A DNA stretch of 46,640 nucleotides, taken from assembly GCA_964638715.1 (NCBI GenBank), contig CAZWZF010000036.1:1-46640 (forward strand). Reading direction: 5' to 3'. This DNA is from JBAXQQ01 sp037131695. GTDB lineage: Bacteria; Armatimonadota; Hebobacteria; CAIYQO01. Both the position numbers and the translations under genes were made by a program. The notes under the pieces were generated by a model. The model worked only from the letters and a program-made list of their open reading frames with translations, was not told the DNA's origin and ran no database searches. Shown here piece by piece: positions 39,807 to 46,640 of this stretch; the stretch's first letter is position 1; every line of letters starts with the position of its first letter.

Positions 39807-40637
39807 TTATAACGTCACTTTTCGAATTACGGCGCCTTCGTCGCGCTGTACGGTGCGGCGATGTTTTATTGCTGGTTTGCCGAATAGCATGGCACAGAAA
39901 ATATGGCGCGGCGGAATACCGAGCTCGGTTCGAATCTCGGGCATCAGGCTGGTAACCATGTTCAACATTCCCCACCATACAGTACCAAGGCCGGCACTTT
40001 GCGCCAGCAGGTCAAAAAAAGCGATTGCTGCTGCGGTATCCATGTTGGGACATGGCGAATCTTGTGGCGCGGAAATAATTATAGCATGGGGAGCACCGCG
40101 AAATATAATATCAGCACTGTGGTTTTTGTAAGCGGCGGGGGCAGCCAGCATATATCCATATTGTTCGGGGATGCGGTTTTCCGCAGCCATCTTTTCCAGC
40201 GAACTCAACACCTTGGCGCGCAGTTTTTTCATAGTTTCTTTATCGTCAATCACGCTGAATGTTAACGCCATTTTATTCACGCCGGTAGGAGCGTTTGCCA
40301 GGGTAGCCAGCAAATCAGCAATCAGTGCCGGGTCCACATTTTCATCGCGATAATGGCGGATACTGCGTCTGCCCCTTATAAGGTTGGACATCTGTTCTTT
40401 ATTGGGCAATGCCGCGGTGGATAAATCAATGCTGTCAGCAGGATTTTTACCTAAAATCGACAGTGCGCCAGTAGGGCATACCGCCAGGCAGTGCTGGCAT
40501 TTAACGCACTTGACTTCATCATCTGGCACAATAACCGGCACAGCATCGCCAACCTGGGCAATTATCCGCACGATACAATCTTTAGCGCATAATCCGCAAC
40601 GCGTACACAACGCATCATCTATTTTTAAATCAAGCAT
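39807..40637 (-). CDS. Nitroreductase-family protein with N-terminal 2x[4Fe-4S] ferredoxin domain
   Basis: Two [4Fe-4S] motifs open the protein: CTRCGLCAKDC (Cys11, 14, 17, 21) and CVKCQHCLAVCPTGA (Cys44, 47, 50, 54). The rest is an FMN-binding nitroreductase fold with RGRRSIRHYRDENVDPALI at about 90 and the late GLGTVWWGML and GIPPRHIFCAMLFGKP segments. Such fusions use ferredoxin-type electrons to reduce an unknown substrate. The start is probably the ATG at 40637, six bases after AGGAG; the ATG just upstream (40640) is too close. It fits the anaerobic character suggested by HydG and the gamma subunit. Confidence 0.9.
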   Translation of the reverse strand: MLDLKIDDALCTRCGLCAKDCIVRIIAQVGDAVPVIVPDDEVKCVKCQHCLAVCPTGALSILGKNPADSIDLSTAALPNKEQMSNLIRGRRSIRHYRDENVDPALIADLLATLANAPTGVNKMALTFSVIDDKETMKKLRAKVLSSLEKMAAENRIPEQYGYMLAAPAAYKNHSADIIFRGAPHAIIISAPQDSPCPNMDTAAAIAFFDLLAQSAGLGTVWWGMLNMVTSLMPEIRTELGIPPRHIFCAMLFGKPAIKHRRTVQRDEGAVIRKVTL

Positions 40638-40716
40638 CATTATCTCCTCGTATTGTTTTGGTAACATTATAATAGCTTTATTTCAGGCAAATTGAAAGAG
40701 ATTTGACTTAAATTAT

Positions 40717-40903
40717 TACACAGAGATGCACAGAGAAGACTTGTTAAATTAAAAATTAAAAATGGAAAATTAAAAAATGGAAATTGAAATTGATAGATTA
40801 AAATCTTATTCATACTAATTTAAGTTGTTTAACAAGTATGCTAAAACTTGCAGATAATTTTTAATTCTTAATTTTTAATTCATTTCCTCTGTGCATCTCT
40901 GTA
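40717..40903. repeat. CACAGAG-type foldback repeat
   Basis: TACACAGAGATGCACAGAG (40717-40735) faces CTCTGTGCATCTCTGTA (40887-40903), perfect complements over 17 bases. The interior is AT-rich with AATTAAAAATTAAAAATGG-like repeats. Similar GAG/CACAGAG or CACAAAG foldbacks are at 42651-42672 (one arm) and 44731-44810. No gene is visible. Confidence 0.75.
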
Positions 40904-40911
40904 TAACTATC

Positions 40912-42195
40912 CTATTTTATCACTACATTCTTCGCGTTGCGCGTATACAGGTCCATTTCTTCTGCGGTGGTTATTCTTTTGCCGTTGAACCTGATATCTT
41001 CCAGCGTTACATCGCTCACGGCGTGGTCGTCGTCTATTCCACCAATTACTGCTACAGTATAGCCAGGGTTGCATGCGTCGCGCGTTACTTCGATATCGCG
41101 GATGGTTACGTTGTATACTCTGCCGTGTATGCCATCCTTGCCCCAGCGCGAATCAAGCACCCGCAAGTCGAATAACTTGTCGTAATGATGTTCAATGCGG
41201 ATATTATCGAATAGGATGTCGTGAATTACCGCACGATCGCCGTTGTGAATAGATATTGGCGAACCATGGCCGTGAACACACAGCACATCGCAGTCGCGAA
41301 AGGTGATATTTCGCATATATTCGCAGCGGGTTTCGTAACCGATTTCCATCGCGTTGCCGGCGGGACCATTGCCGAAGATGCATCTTTCAATCAGCACATC
41401 TTCAACATTTTCCTGGGCATCGCCGGTTGCTTTCGCCACCACGCAGTCGTCATTGTTGTAAATGAAAAGGTTTTCCAGGTGCACATGTTTGCATCCTACT
41501 ATATCCACGCCGTCACTGCCTATGCAGGTTCCCAATTCTTTAATATTGTTGATATGCACATTTTCGCATCCTGCCAAATGCACCATCCAGCTATTGGGAT
41601 TGATTAAAATAATGCCGTTTATTTCGATATTCTGGCAATGAAGCATATAAAATGTCCGCGACCAGTATTTATCCCCTTTAAAATAACTATTATCAAATAT
41701 ACCGCGTCCGGCAACGGTAATATTTGCCGCGTCTTTGCAGCGCAGCGAACCTTTCAACACGGTGCCACCTTCGATATACAGGGTTTCGCCGCTGTTCAGC
41801 CACAATTCCCCGACTTCATAAACCTGACCGCCCCGGAAATATTTCACTTTCGGGTCATTCTTATCCGGCACATTTTCTTCCAATGGGTTGGCAAATATGA
41901 ACAGCTTTTTCATCCCTGGTATTGATACGCAGATATTTTGCGGCGAATCGATGTTGAAAGATACGCTGTTGCTGTTAATTACCGACGCAATACCGCGACT
42001 GAGCGGAGAAATTTTCACGGTATCAATTGGTTTTTCTACAGTGATGGTGACAGTTAAATTGCCGTCAAACGAACAAACGGCAAAATCGCCAGCGTCGTTA
42101 TATAGGACGTCGGCGGTTTCACCGTTAAATGCTGCTTTAAAATCCGCGGATTTACGCTCTCCCCGCGGCCAGGAGTATAATATCAATTTGCCCAT
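40912..42195 (-). CDS. GH28-like right-handed beta-helix glycosidase
   Basis: The C-terminal ~290 residues form a parallel beta-helix of the pectinase type, with repeated strands such as ITVAGRGIFDNS, IEINGIILINPNSWMVHLAGC, VHLENLFIYNNDDCVVAKATG and AMEIGYETRCEYMRNITFRDCDVL. GSDGVDIVGC and NNDDCVVAK are where GH28 polygalacturonases carry their catalytic aspartates. The first ~130 residues form a beta-sandwich-like N-domain. It probably hydrolyses a glycosidic bond in a uronic-acid or other polysaccharide; substrate unknown. No signal peptide. There is no clear ribosome binding site. It follows trxA by 38 bases on the same strand. Confidence 0.8.
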   Translation of the reverse strand: MGKLILYSWPRGERKSADFKAAFNGETADVLYNDAGDFAVCSFDGNLTVTITVEKPIDTVKISPLSRGIASVINSNSVSFNIDSPQNICVSIPGMKKLFIFANPLEENVPDKNDPKVKYFRGGQVYEVGELWLNSGETLYIEGGTVLKGSLRCKDAANITVAGRGIFDNSYFKGDKYWSRTFYMLHCQNIEINGIILINPNSWMVHLAGCENVHINNIKELGTCIGSDGVDIVGCKHVHLENLFIYNNDDCVVAKATGDAQENVEDVLIERCIFGNGPAGNAMEIGYETRCEYMRNITFRDCDVLCVHGHGSPISIHNGDRAVIHDILFDNIRIEHHYDKLFDLRVLDSRWGKDGIHGRVYNVTIRDIEVTRDACNPGYTVAVIGGIDDDHAVSDVTLEDIRFNGKRITTAEEMDLYTRNAKNVVIK

Positions 42196-42233
42196 AGGGG
42201 TTAATAATTCGATTAATTAACCAGGATTCCTTC

Positions 42234-42572
42234 CTATTTTTGCGCAATTACGTAATCTTCCAGAGATGACGCCAGGGCATCGCCGGTGATGTATCCCGAA
42301 TGCTGCCCTATCAATGCGCCTTTATGGAAAATCATAATCGTCGGTATGCTTGATATGCCGTATTTCGCGCTGATGACCGGGTTTTCATCAGTATTAATCT
42401 TCACAATCTTCGCTTTTTCACCCAATCTTGCGGCGGCTTTTTCCAGTTCTGGCGCCAACATTCGGCATGGACCGCACCATGGTGCCCAGAAATCTACCAC
42501 CACTGGCACTTCGCCAGTCATTACCACTGCGTCAAATTCAGTCTCCTTGATATGCAACACGTTTTCACTCAT
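42234..42572 (-). CDS. trxA: Thioredoxin
   Basis: A 112-aa single-domain thioredoxin with the redox centre WCGPC at residues 32-36, the family strand VPVVVDFWAPW and the cis-proline region SSIPTIMIF. It reduces protein disulphides in the cytoplasm, fed by thioredoxin reductase, which is not in the window. The gene lies upstream of the GH28-like gene with a short gap. An AGGGCAT-type weak ribosome binding site precedes the ATG. Confidence 0.95.
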   Translation of the reverse strand: MSENVLHIKETEFDAVVMTGEVPVVVDFWAPWCGPCRMLAPELEKAAARLGEKAKIVKINTDENPVISAKYGISSIPTIMIFHKGALIGQHSGYITGDALASSLEDYVIAQK

Positions 42573-42650
42573 CTTTATGCCCTCCGCATAGTTTTGTATT
42601 ACTATATTACCATAGCGTGATATAGTTTAAACATTTTTGAATTTTTTTTA

Positions 42651-42845
42651 TTACACGGAGATTCACGGAGGGAATAAATATCAATGTTAAAATCAAGTCA
42701 TCATAGTGATCTGATGGATATGACTGATCGGTCGGATGAGTTGGCATTAAAATATTTCTAAAATTCTTTTCAAGGGATATTGACAAACATTTGTTTGCTA
42801 TTATACAATAGTGTCGCTTGCAATAGTGAACACTGGAGGCGTGTG
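42651..42845 (+). promoter_or_regulatory. Intergenic region with promoter of the zinc-ribbon gene
   Basis: TTGACA (42780-42785) and TATACA (42802-42807) are spaced by 16 bases. CAAACATTTGTTTG (42784-42797), an inverted repeat lying inside the promoter spacer, is a candidate operator. Upstream are a lone ACACGGAGATTCACGGAG arm (42651-42672) and GATC/TCGGTCGG repeat sequence (42703-42740). No other gene is seen. Confidence 0.55.
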
Positions 42846-43100
42846 ATGACTAATTTTAGAAAAGTGGCGACTGGGATTAATGCGGCTGAGCTGTTTCAGT
42901 CAAAGCATTATTCGCGGCGGGTTAATTGCGGTAACTGCGGTACATATTATATGCAGATTACCGGTGTGGATGAACCGGAACACCTGGTTCGGTGCAAAAA
43001 ATGCGGGGGTGATTTCGTCTGGCTGGTGAAAGATGGTTATCTGTTGACTATCGGAATATCGGGTGAGGAAGGAAATTTGCAAAAATCATTAAATTCGTGA
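42846..43100 (+). CDS. Small zinc-ribbon protein of unknown function
   Basis: 84 aa with two CxxC knuckles: VNCGNCG (Cys28, Cys31) and VRCKKCGG (Cys50, Cys53), spaced by 18 residues, as in a rubredoxin-like or zinc-ribbon domain. The strands YYMQITGVDEP and FVWLVKDGYLLTIGI complete a small beta fold. There is no membrane segment. I chose the ATG at 42846 because GGAGG ends six bases upstream; the longer frame starting at 42780 overlaps the promoter. It is monocistronic and convergent with the MFS gene, with a long hairpin between them. Function is not known. Confidence 0.7.
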   Translation: MTNFRKVATGINAAELFQSKHYSRRVNCGNCGTYYMQITGVDEPEHLVRCKKCGGDFVWLVKDGYLLTIGISGEEGNLQKSLNS

Positions 43101-43126
43101 AACTTGCCGGGTAAAAGCGGGTCAAA

Positions 43127-43212
43127 AAAAATACGGTGCAGGATTTTGTATTGATTGACGAGTAGCTCTGGGGAGAGGTAACCTGTCATAAAAAATTCTG
43201 TGCCGTATTTTT
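43127..43212 (+). ncRNA. Long wobble-paired hairpin, candidate structured RNA or terminator
   Basis: The 5' arm AATACGGTGCAGGATTTT (43130-43147) pairs with AAAATTCTGTGCCGTATT (43192-43209), and the stem extends by three A-T pairs. All three non-Watson-Crick positions are G-U when the plus strand is RNA, but would be A-C on the minus strand. The 44-base loop can form an inner TGAC/GTCA and CTCT-GGGG-AGAG stem. A T-run ends the stem. It may terminate the zinc-ribbon gene or be a stable small RNA. Confidence 0.45.
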
Positions 43213-43241
43213 CGTCTCTATTATACCACAATCATCCGCAT

Positions 43242-44438
43242 TTAAGCAGCCGCTTTTGCCCCTTCATCACGAGATAATTTGAGGAAGAATAACGGGGTGA
43301 CCGCCACAATTATCAATATTCCGCTGATGAAGAACGGCAGTTTCGATGATTCCGCGGCTAACCTGCCAGCGATTAAAGGCCCGAATATTGCCCCGATGCT
43401 GCCCCATGCCAGCACTTTTCCCACATCCAATCCGCGTTTTTCATCACTGCTGAACTTTTGTATCAAAGTTGCCTGAATCGGCGACCAGATGCCGGCACCT
43501 ATTAAGTCGTGTGACAAATATACCGACGCGGAAAGCACCGGACTATTGATAAATGGCGAAATGGCGATGGTTAATCCTTGGAAAGCCACCCCGAATATGT
43601 ACCACCATTTTAAGTTTTTCAGGTTAAAATGCCCGACGAAGAATAAAGGCAGCGCCAAAGTGAGACGATGCACTACGTTAACCCAAATGGTGAAATCGGT
43701 GGTGGAGCCAAACCGTTCTGTGAAGAAAAGGTTCATGTAAAAACTATGGCTCATTTGCAAACCGATAGCAAAGATCATCCCGGACATGGCAATCAATACC
43801 AGGTTCGGGTGCATATCCAGATTAATTAATTCCCGTAGCGGCACCACAGCCTGTTTTTCTGGTTTCCAGTCTTCTTTGAATGACATCAGCCACCAGATAC
43901 AGCCGATAATTAATATCCCGCCGCCCAATGCAAAGTTGCCCAGGTAGGAATTGTAATTATTCTGCCCGCCCATGGTGCTGAATACCCACCATGTTAAAAT
44001 AGTGCCTAATGCCTGGAGCAGAAACTCCATACCGCGCAATTTGCCGATAAGATTTAAAAATCCGGTTTTTTGTGCTTCGTAGATAACTATCGGGTGAATG
44101 GTTTCCCGGGTAAGCCCGGCGGTATCGCGAATTGTTTTTAATATTGTCTGTAATACATAGGTGGTACCATAAGGTATCATCATGGTGGTTGCGCCGCAAA
44201 TGCCCAACGCCCAGCCATACAGCTTTTTACGACCTAAAATATCAGATAAACCACCCATATAAATACGCGCGACCAGCACCACCACAGCAGAAATCGCGTA
44301 AATCCACCCCATGTTTACATAACTTACATGAATATATTTCAGATAATAAGGAAGTACAAACTCGTAGACACCTGTTGATAAGCCGAAAAATAGCGATACT
44401 ATCAATATTAACCTGAGATTAGAACCCTTTTTAAACAT
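43242..44438 (-). CDS. Major facilitator superfamily transporter
   Basis: A ~398-aa membrane protein with about 12 hydrophobic helices. Helices 1-2 and the cytoplasmic loop ARIYMGGLSDILGRKKLYGW match the MFS loop 2-3 motif (GxLxDxxGRKK). A second-half loop, RGLDVGKVLAWGSIGAIFGPLIAGRL, also fits. The substrate is not clear from sequence. The start is ATG 44438; AAAGG precedes it. It is a single gene, convergent with the zinc-ribbon gene. Confidence 0.88.
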   Translation of the reverse strand: MFKKGSNLRLILIVSLFFGLSTGVYEFVLPYYLKYIHVSYVNMGWIYAISAVVVLVARIYMGGLSDILGRKKLYGWALGICGATTMMIPYGTTYVLQTILKTIRDTAGLTRETIHPIVIYEAQKTGFLNLIGKLRGMEFLLQALGTILTWWVFSTMGGQNNYNSYLGNFALGGGILIIGCIWWLMSFKEDWKPEKQAVVPLRELINLDMHPNLVLIAMSGMIFAIGLQMSHSFYMNLFFTERFGSTTDFTIWVNVVHRLTLALPLFFVGHFNLKNLKWWYIFGVAFQGLTIAISPFINSPVLSASVYLSHDLIGAGIWSPIQATLIQKFSSDEKRGLDVGKVLAWGSIGAIFGPLIAGRLAAESSKLPFFISGILIIVAVTPLFFLKLSRDEGAKAAA

Positions 44439-44499
44439 CAATAAAACCTTTCCCCAATATGTGGGTAGAGTTTAGCATAAGAAGAGAGTTGAGAGAAGA

Positions 44500-44810
44500 G
44501 AGCGGGAATTAGTTGACAGTTGATAGTGGACAGTTGGCAGTTTATGAAATGGCAAATTTTGTTATGGTGATAAGTTTGTGGTAGGCGAGACCCCCCCGAC
44601 CTTCGGCTACAACTCCTTGCCAAGAAGGGGAGTTGAAATGAAAGTTTTATATAAGATAGGGGAGATTAGTACCTTAAGCCCAAAGAATGTTAAAATAAAA
44701 CAAGTTATTTGTAAATTAATGTAATGGGCAATTATTCACTGCAAAGGAGCACAAAGAACACAAAGAGTATTAATAAATTCTTCTTTTGTGATCTTTTGTG
44801 GTGAATAATT
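44500..44810. repeat. Repeat-rich intergenic region: tandem GTTGACAGTT, family A copy 3 and a CACAAAG foldback
   Basis: Short near-tandem GTTGACAGTTGATAGTGG units (about 44512-44545) precede a reverse copy of family A (about 44574-44632, CCCCGACCTTCGGCTAC, CTCCTTGCCAAGAAGGGG). A foldback follows (44731-44810) whose ATTATTCAC and GTGAATAAT ends enclose AAAGGAGCACAAAGAACACA and its mirror. No gene is seen between 44439 and 45158. Confidence 0.65.
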
Positions 44811-45069
44811 ATGGGTTGTGGGCAAAGCCCACATTAGTAAAAAATCGGAAAATATGTGCTTTTTCAATTTTTAAATTGACTACAAAGAGAACAAATCTAA
44901 ACTTCATGGGCGGGGGGTGGTTTTCGACGAAATGCAACTCTCAATTTAAAATCATTACTTTTTTGTTCGGATTTGGTTGCTAACTGACTAACCCCTATCT
45001 ATATAAATATACACAACTTCCAATTATTGAAATATACTTAAAAAAAGTCTCAAAAATCATCATTTTCCA

Positions 45070-45098
45070 TTGACAGGTGTCAGGTTGGATAATAAAAT
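45070..45098 (+). promoter_or_regulatory. Promoter of pseudopilin 2
   Basis: TTGACA (45070-45075) and TAAAAT (45093-45098) with a 17-base spacer, close to the bacterial consensus. The gene starts 61 bases downstream. Confidence 0.7.
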
Positions 45099-45158
45099 TA
45101 TAATCACATCCAGAATGAGTTTGTTTTAACAACCATATTGGATTATAAAGGAGAAAAT

Positions 45159-46430
45159 ATGAAAAATCAATTTCGGCATGGTTTCACGCTCATCGAGTTG
45201 TTGGTTGTGATTGCCATCATTGCCATTTTAGCCGCCATTTTATTTCCGGTATTCGCCCGGGCACGCGAAAAAGCGCGTCAGACGACTTGTACAAGTAATC
45301 AACGGCAGATTGCGGCAAGCATACAAATGTATTGTCAGGACCATGAGGAAACATTACCGGGTACAACCAGCGTGTGGAGTGATATCAAAGTTGACCCGGG
45401 GGTGTTGGTATGCCCAACCCTTGGTAAAGCGACACCGAATGGTTATGGCTACTGTTATGCCTGTAGTGGCCGGGGGCTCGGAGATTTCTCGTCTCCGACC
45501 TCGCAGCCAGTTATTGGCGATTGCTCCAGCACGGCTGGCAACATTCTAATCTACCCTACAGACATCGATAAGCGACATTCCAATGGGGCTATTGTGGCCT
45601 ATCTTGACGGTCATGTCGCTTATTCGGTTACCCCGCCGTATATTTACGTCTACTTATCCGATCTGATCTCCGGCTTGGCGGGTAACCCGACACCCACAAC
45701 TGGCACAGGCAATAATTGGCCTTCTGGCGCCGTTACTGTGGTGAACGGCAAAAATGGTTGGACGCGCTTTGGGTATAACGACTATGCGACGCCGAAAAAT
45801 CAGACTATCGATATGTTTGATACAAGCTGGAATAATAAATACGCGGACATGGCGTACTATTCAACCACGAACGGCTACGCGGGCCCGGCGGTCTATAACT
45901 ATGCCACCAATGGAGGATTCCAGTATCTCTGGTGTTCCTTGCCCGTGACGACACCTACAAAATTCTGGGCGGTGTCCGGCTACCTGCGTATGCGAACTTT
46001 GGGCAGCGCTAATGCCTTGATCGCCTGGATCGCGGGCATCAACAGCTCGAGCTGCGCGACAGATATTGCGCGTACGGCTCCCGCAACCCCCGACGCTACG
46101 GAACTCGTCTCCGTGTATCAGAATAACGGCGGCGCCTGGAGCTTTAACTCGTATATTAATGTTAATTATGGTGCCACGATGCAGAAGCAATTCCTCTCCG
46201 GCTCGACGGCGGCAGATTTCGCAGCAATCACGAATTTCAGCAGCACCTTTCAACCCTTCTACATGATGGGTGGGAATGGCAAAGTGTATATTTACTATGG
46301 CAACTATTCTTATTCCGCAACGTGTGCCAACTGGAATCAGGTCAACATGCTGGAACTCTATGCGCGCAGATATGATACCGGCAACGGCAGCGAGGTGGGC
46401 ATGGGTGCGATGATGGGCGGGGCAGAATAA
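45159..46430 (+). CDS. Type II/IV pseudopilin-like protein with H-X9-DG motif, copy 2
   Basis: The N-terminal ~100 residues follow pseudopilin 1 closely: the leader ends in RHG before FTLIELLVVIAIIAILAAI, then FPVFARAREKARQTTCTSNQ, MYCQDHEETLP and DPGVLVCPTLGK. HSNGAIVAYLDG gives the H-X9-DG motif. The C-terminal ~260 residues differ from pseudopilin 1 and are rich in Gly, Asn, Tyr and Thr. The DNA of that part is visibly more GC-rich than the surroundings. AAAGGAG decides the start at 45159. I infer a secreted or surface-displayed protein anchored by a pilin-like N-terminus. Confidence 0.85.
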   Translation: MKNQFRHGFTLIELLVVIAIIAILAAILFPVFARAREKARQTTCTSNQRQIAASIQMYCQDHEETLPGTTSVWSDIKVDPGVLVCPTLGKATPNGYGYCYACSGRGLGDFSSPTSQPVIGDCSSTAGNILIYPTDIDKRHSNGAIVAYLDGHVAYSVTPPYIYVYLSDLISGLAGNPTPTTGTGNNWPSGAVTVVNGKNGWTRFGYNDYATPKNQTIDMFDTSWNNKYADMAYYSTTNGYAGPAVYNYATNGGFQYLWCSLPVTTPTKFWAVSGYLRMRTLGSANALIAWIAGINSSSCATDIARTAPATPDATELVSVYQNNGGAWSFNSYINVNYGATMQKQFLSGSTAADFAAITNFSSTFQPFYMMGGNGKVYIYYGNYSYSATCANWNQVNMLELYARRYDTGNGSEVGMGAMMGGAE

Positions 46431-46640
46431 TATCGCATTTCAACCGTGTATATTTGATTTTAATTTTTGATTGTTACAAAAAAATCCGGATAATTTAAAT
46501 TTTTCAAAAACTTATTTTAATAAGTAATTATTTGTGGTATAATATAGGTGTGATTAATAATGTTAACATTATATGTTGATATATTAATTTAACGGGGTAG
46601 TCGGTTAGCTCCTCCTGTGCTACAATTACCCCATGACATC
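46431..46640 (+). promoter_or_regulatory. Downstream intergenic region with extended -10 promoter
   Basis: An AT-rich stretch with TAATAAGTAATTATTTG, like the foldback end at 4568, and TGG-TATAAT at 46535-46543. An ATG at 46633 near the edge could open another gene, but too little is visible to call it. No clear terminator for pseudopilin 2 is seen. Confidence 0.4.

Overview
The window looks like chromosomal DNA of an anaerobic or facultative, polysaccharide-degrading bacterium. Two pseudopilins share the prepilin N-terminus followed by FPVFARAREKARQTTC and a later H-X9-DG motif. From memory that combination is most typical of Armatimonadota and neighbouring candidate phyla; I offer it as a moderate-confidence guess. 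HydG, an orphan 2-oxoacid:ferredoxin oxidoreductase gamma subunit and a ferredoxin-domain nitroreductase point to anaerobic metabolism. Glycoside hydrolases of families GH52, GH29, GH38 and GH28 and a GlcNAc-kinase-like/SIS operon point to use of plant or mucin-type sugars. Intergenic DNA is AT-rich and crowded with palindromic repeats. I saw no phage, classical IS transposase, rRNA or CRISPR.

Layout. 1-4.5 kb: hydG behind a perfect TGTGA-N6-TCACA palindrome, then a CapA/beta-propeller pair. 4.5-9.2 kb: a large foldback repeat, pseudopilin 1, and a sugar-kinase plus twin SIS operon with its own operator-like palindrome. 9.2-13.6 kb: a GH52 beta-xylosidase, twin DUF6498-like membrane proteins, and a second inverted copy of the foldback nested inside another inverted repeat. 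13.8-17.6 kb: a korC-like gene, a parvulin-type foldase and a GH29 fucosidase as a tight operon, then a methyltransferase. 17.7-21 kb: tRNA-Arg(CCG), hisG, a VOC protein and a URO-D-like protein. 21.0-22.8 kb: a complete trp attenuator (promoter, nearly leaderless trpL with three Trp codons, antiterminator, terminator) and trpE. 22.9-27.6 kb: a giant secreted PQQ-propeller/Ig/FN3 protein, a degenerate relic of a paralogue's C-terminus, and a ConA-like protein. 27.8-31.2 kb: nnr, a DedA protein, tRNA(CAU), a lone cupin and a small membrane protein. 31.4-37.2 kb: secD-secF, a GxxExxY gene boxed by two homologous foldbacks in opposite orientation, ppnP and rmuC. 37.4-46.6 kb: a GH38 mannosidase, a nitroreductase, a GH28-like beta-helix protein, trxA, a zinc-ribbon protein, an MFS transporter and pseudopilin 2.

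The most interesting items are: (1) the GxxExxY nuclease-like gene inside paired foldbacks whose repeat arms lie on or next to the stop codons of three genes; (2) the trp attenuator, whose promoter implies an almost leaderless leader-peptide mRNA; (3) the GACCCC/GGGGTC foldback family, with a compensatory base-pair change between copies; (4) a set of genes with a -10 box directly before the ATG and no Shine-Dalgarno; (5) the Rex- or CRP/FNR-like operator on hydG. All functions are inferred from reading the sequence; no database search was run.
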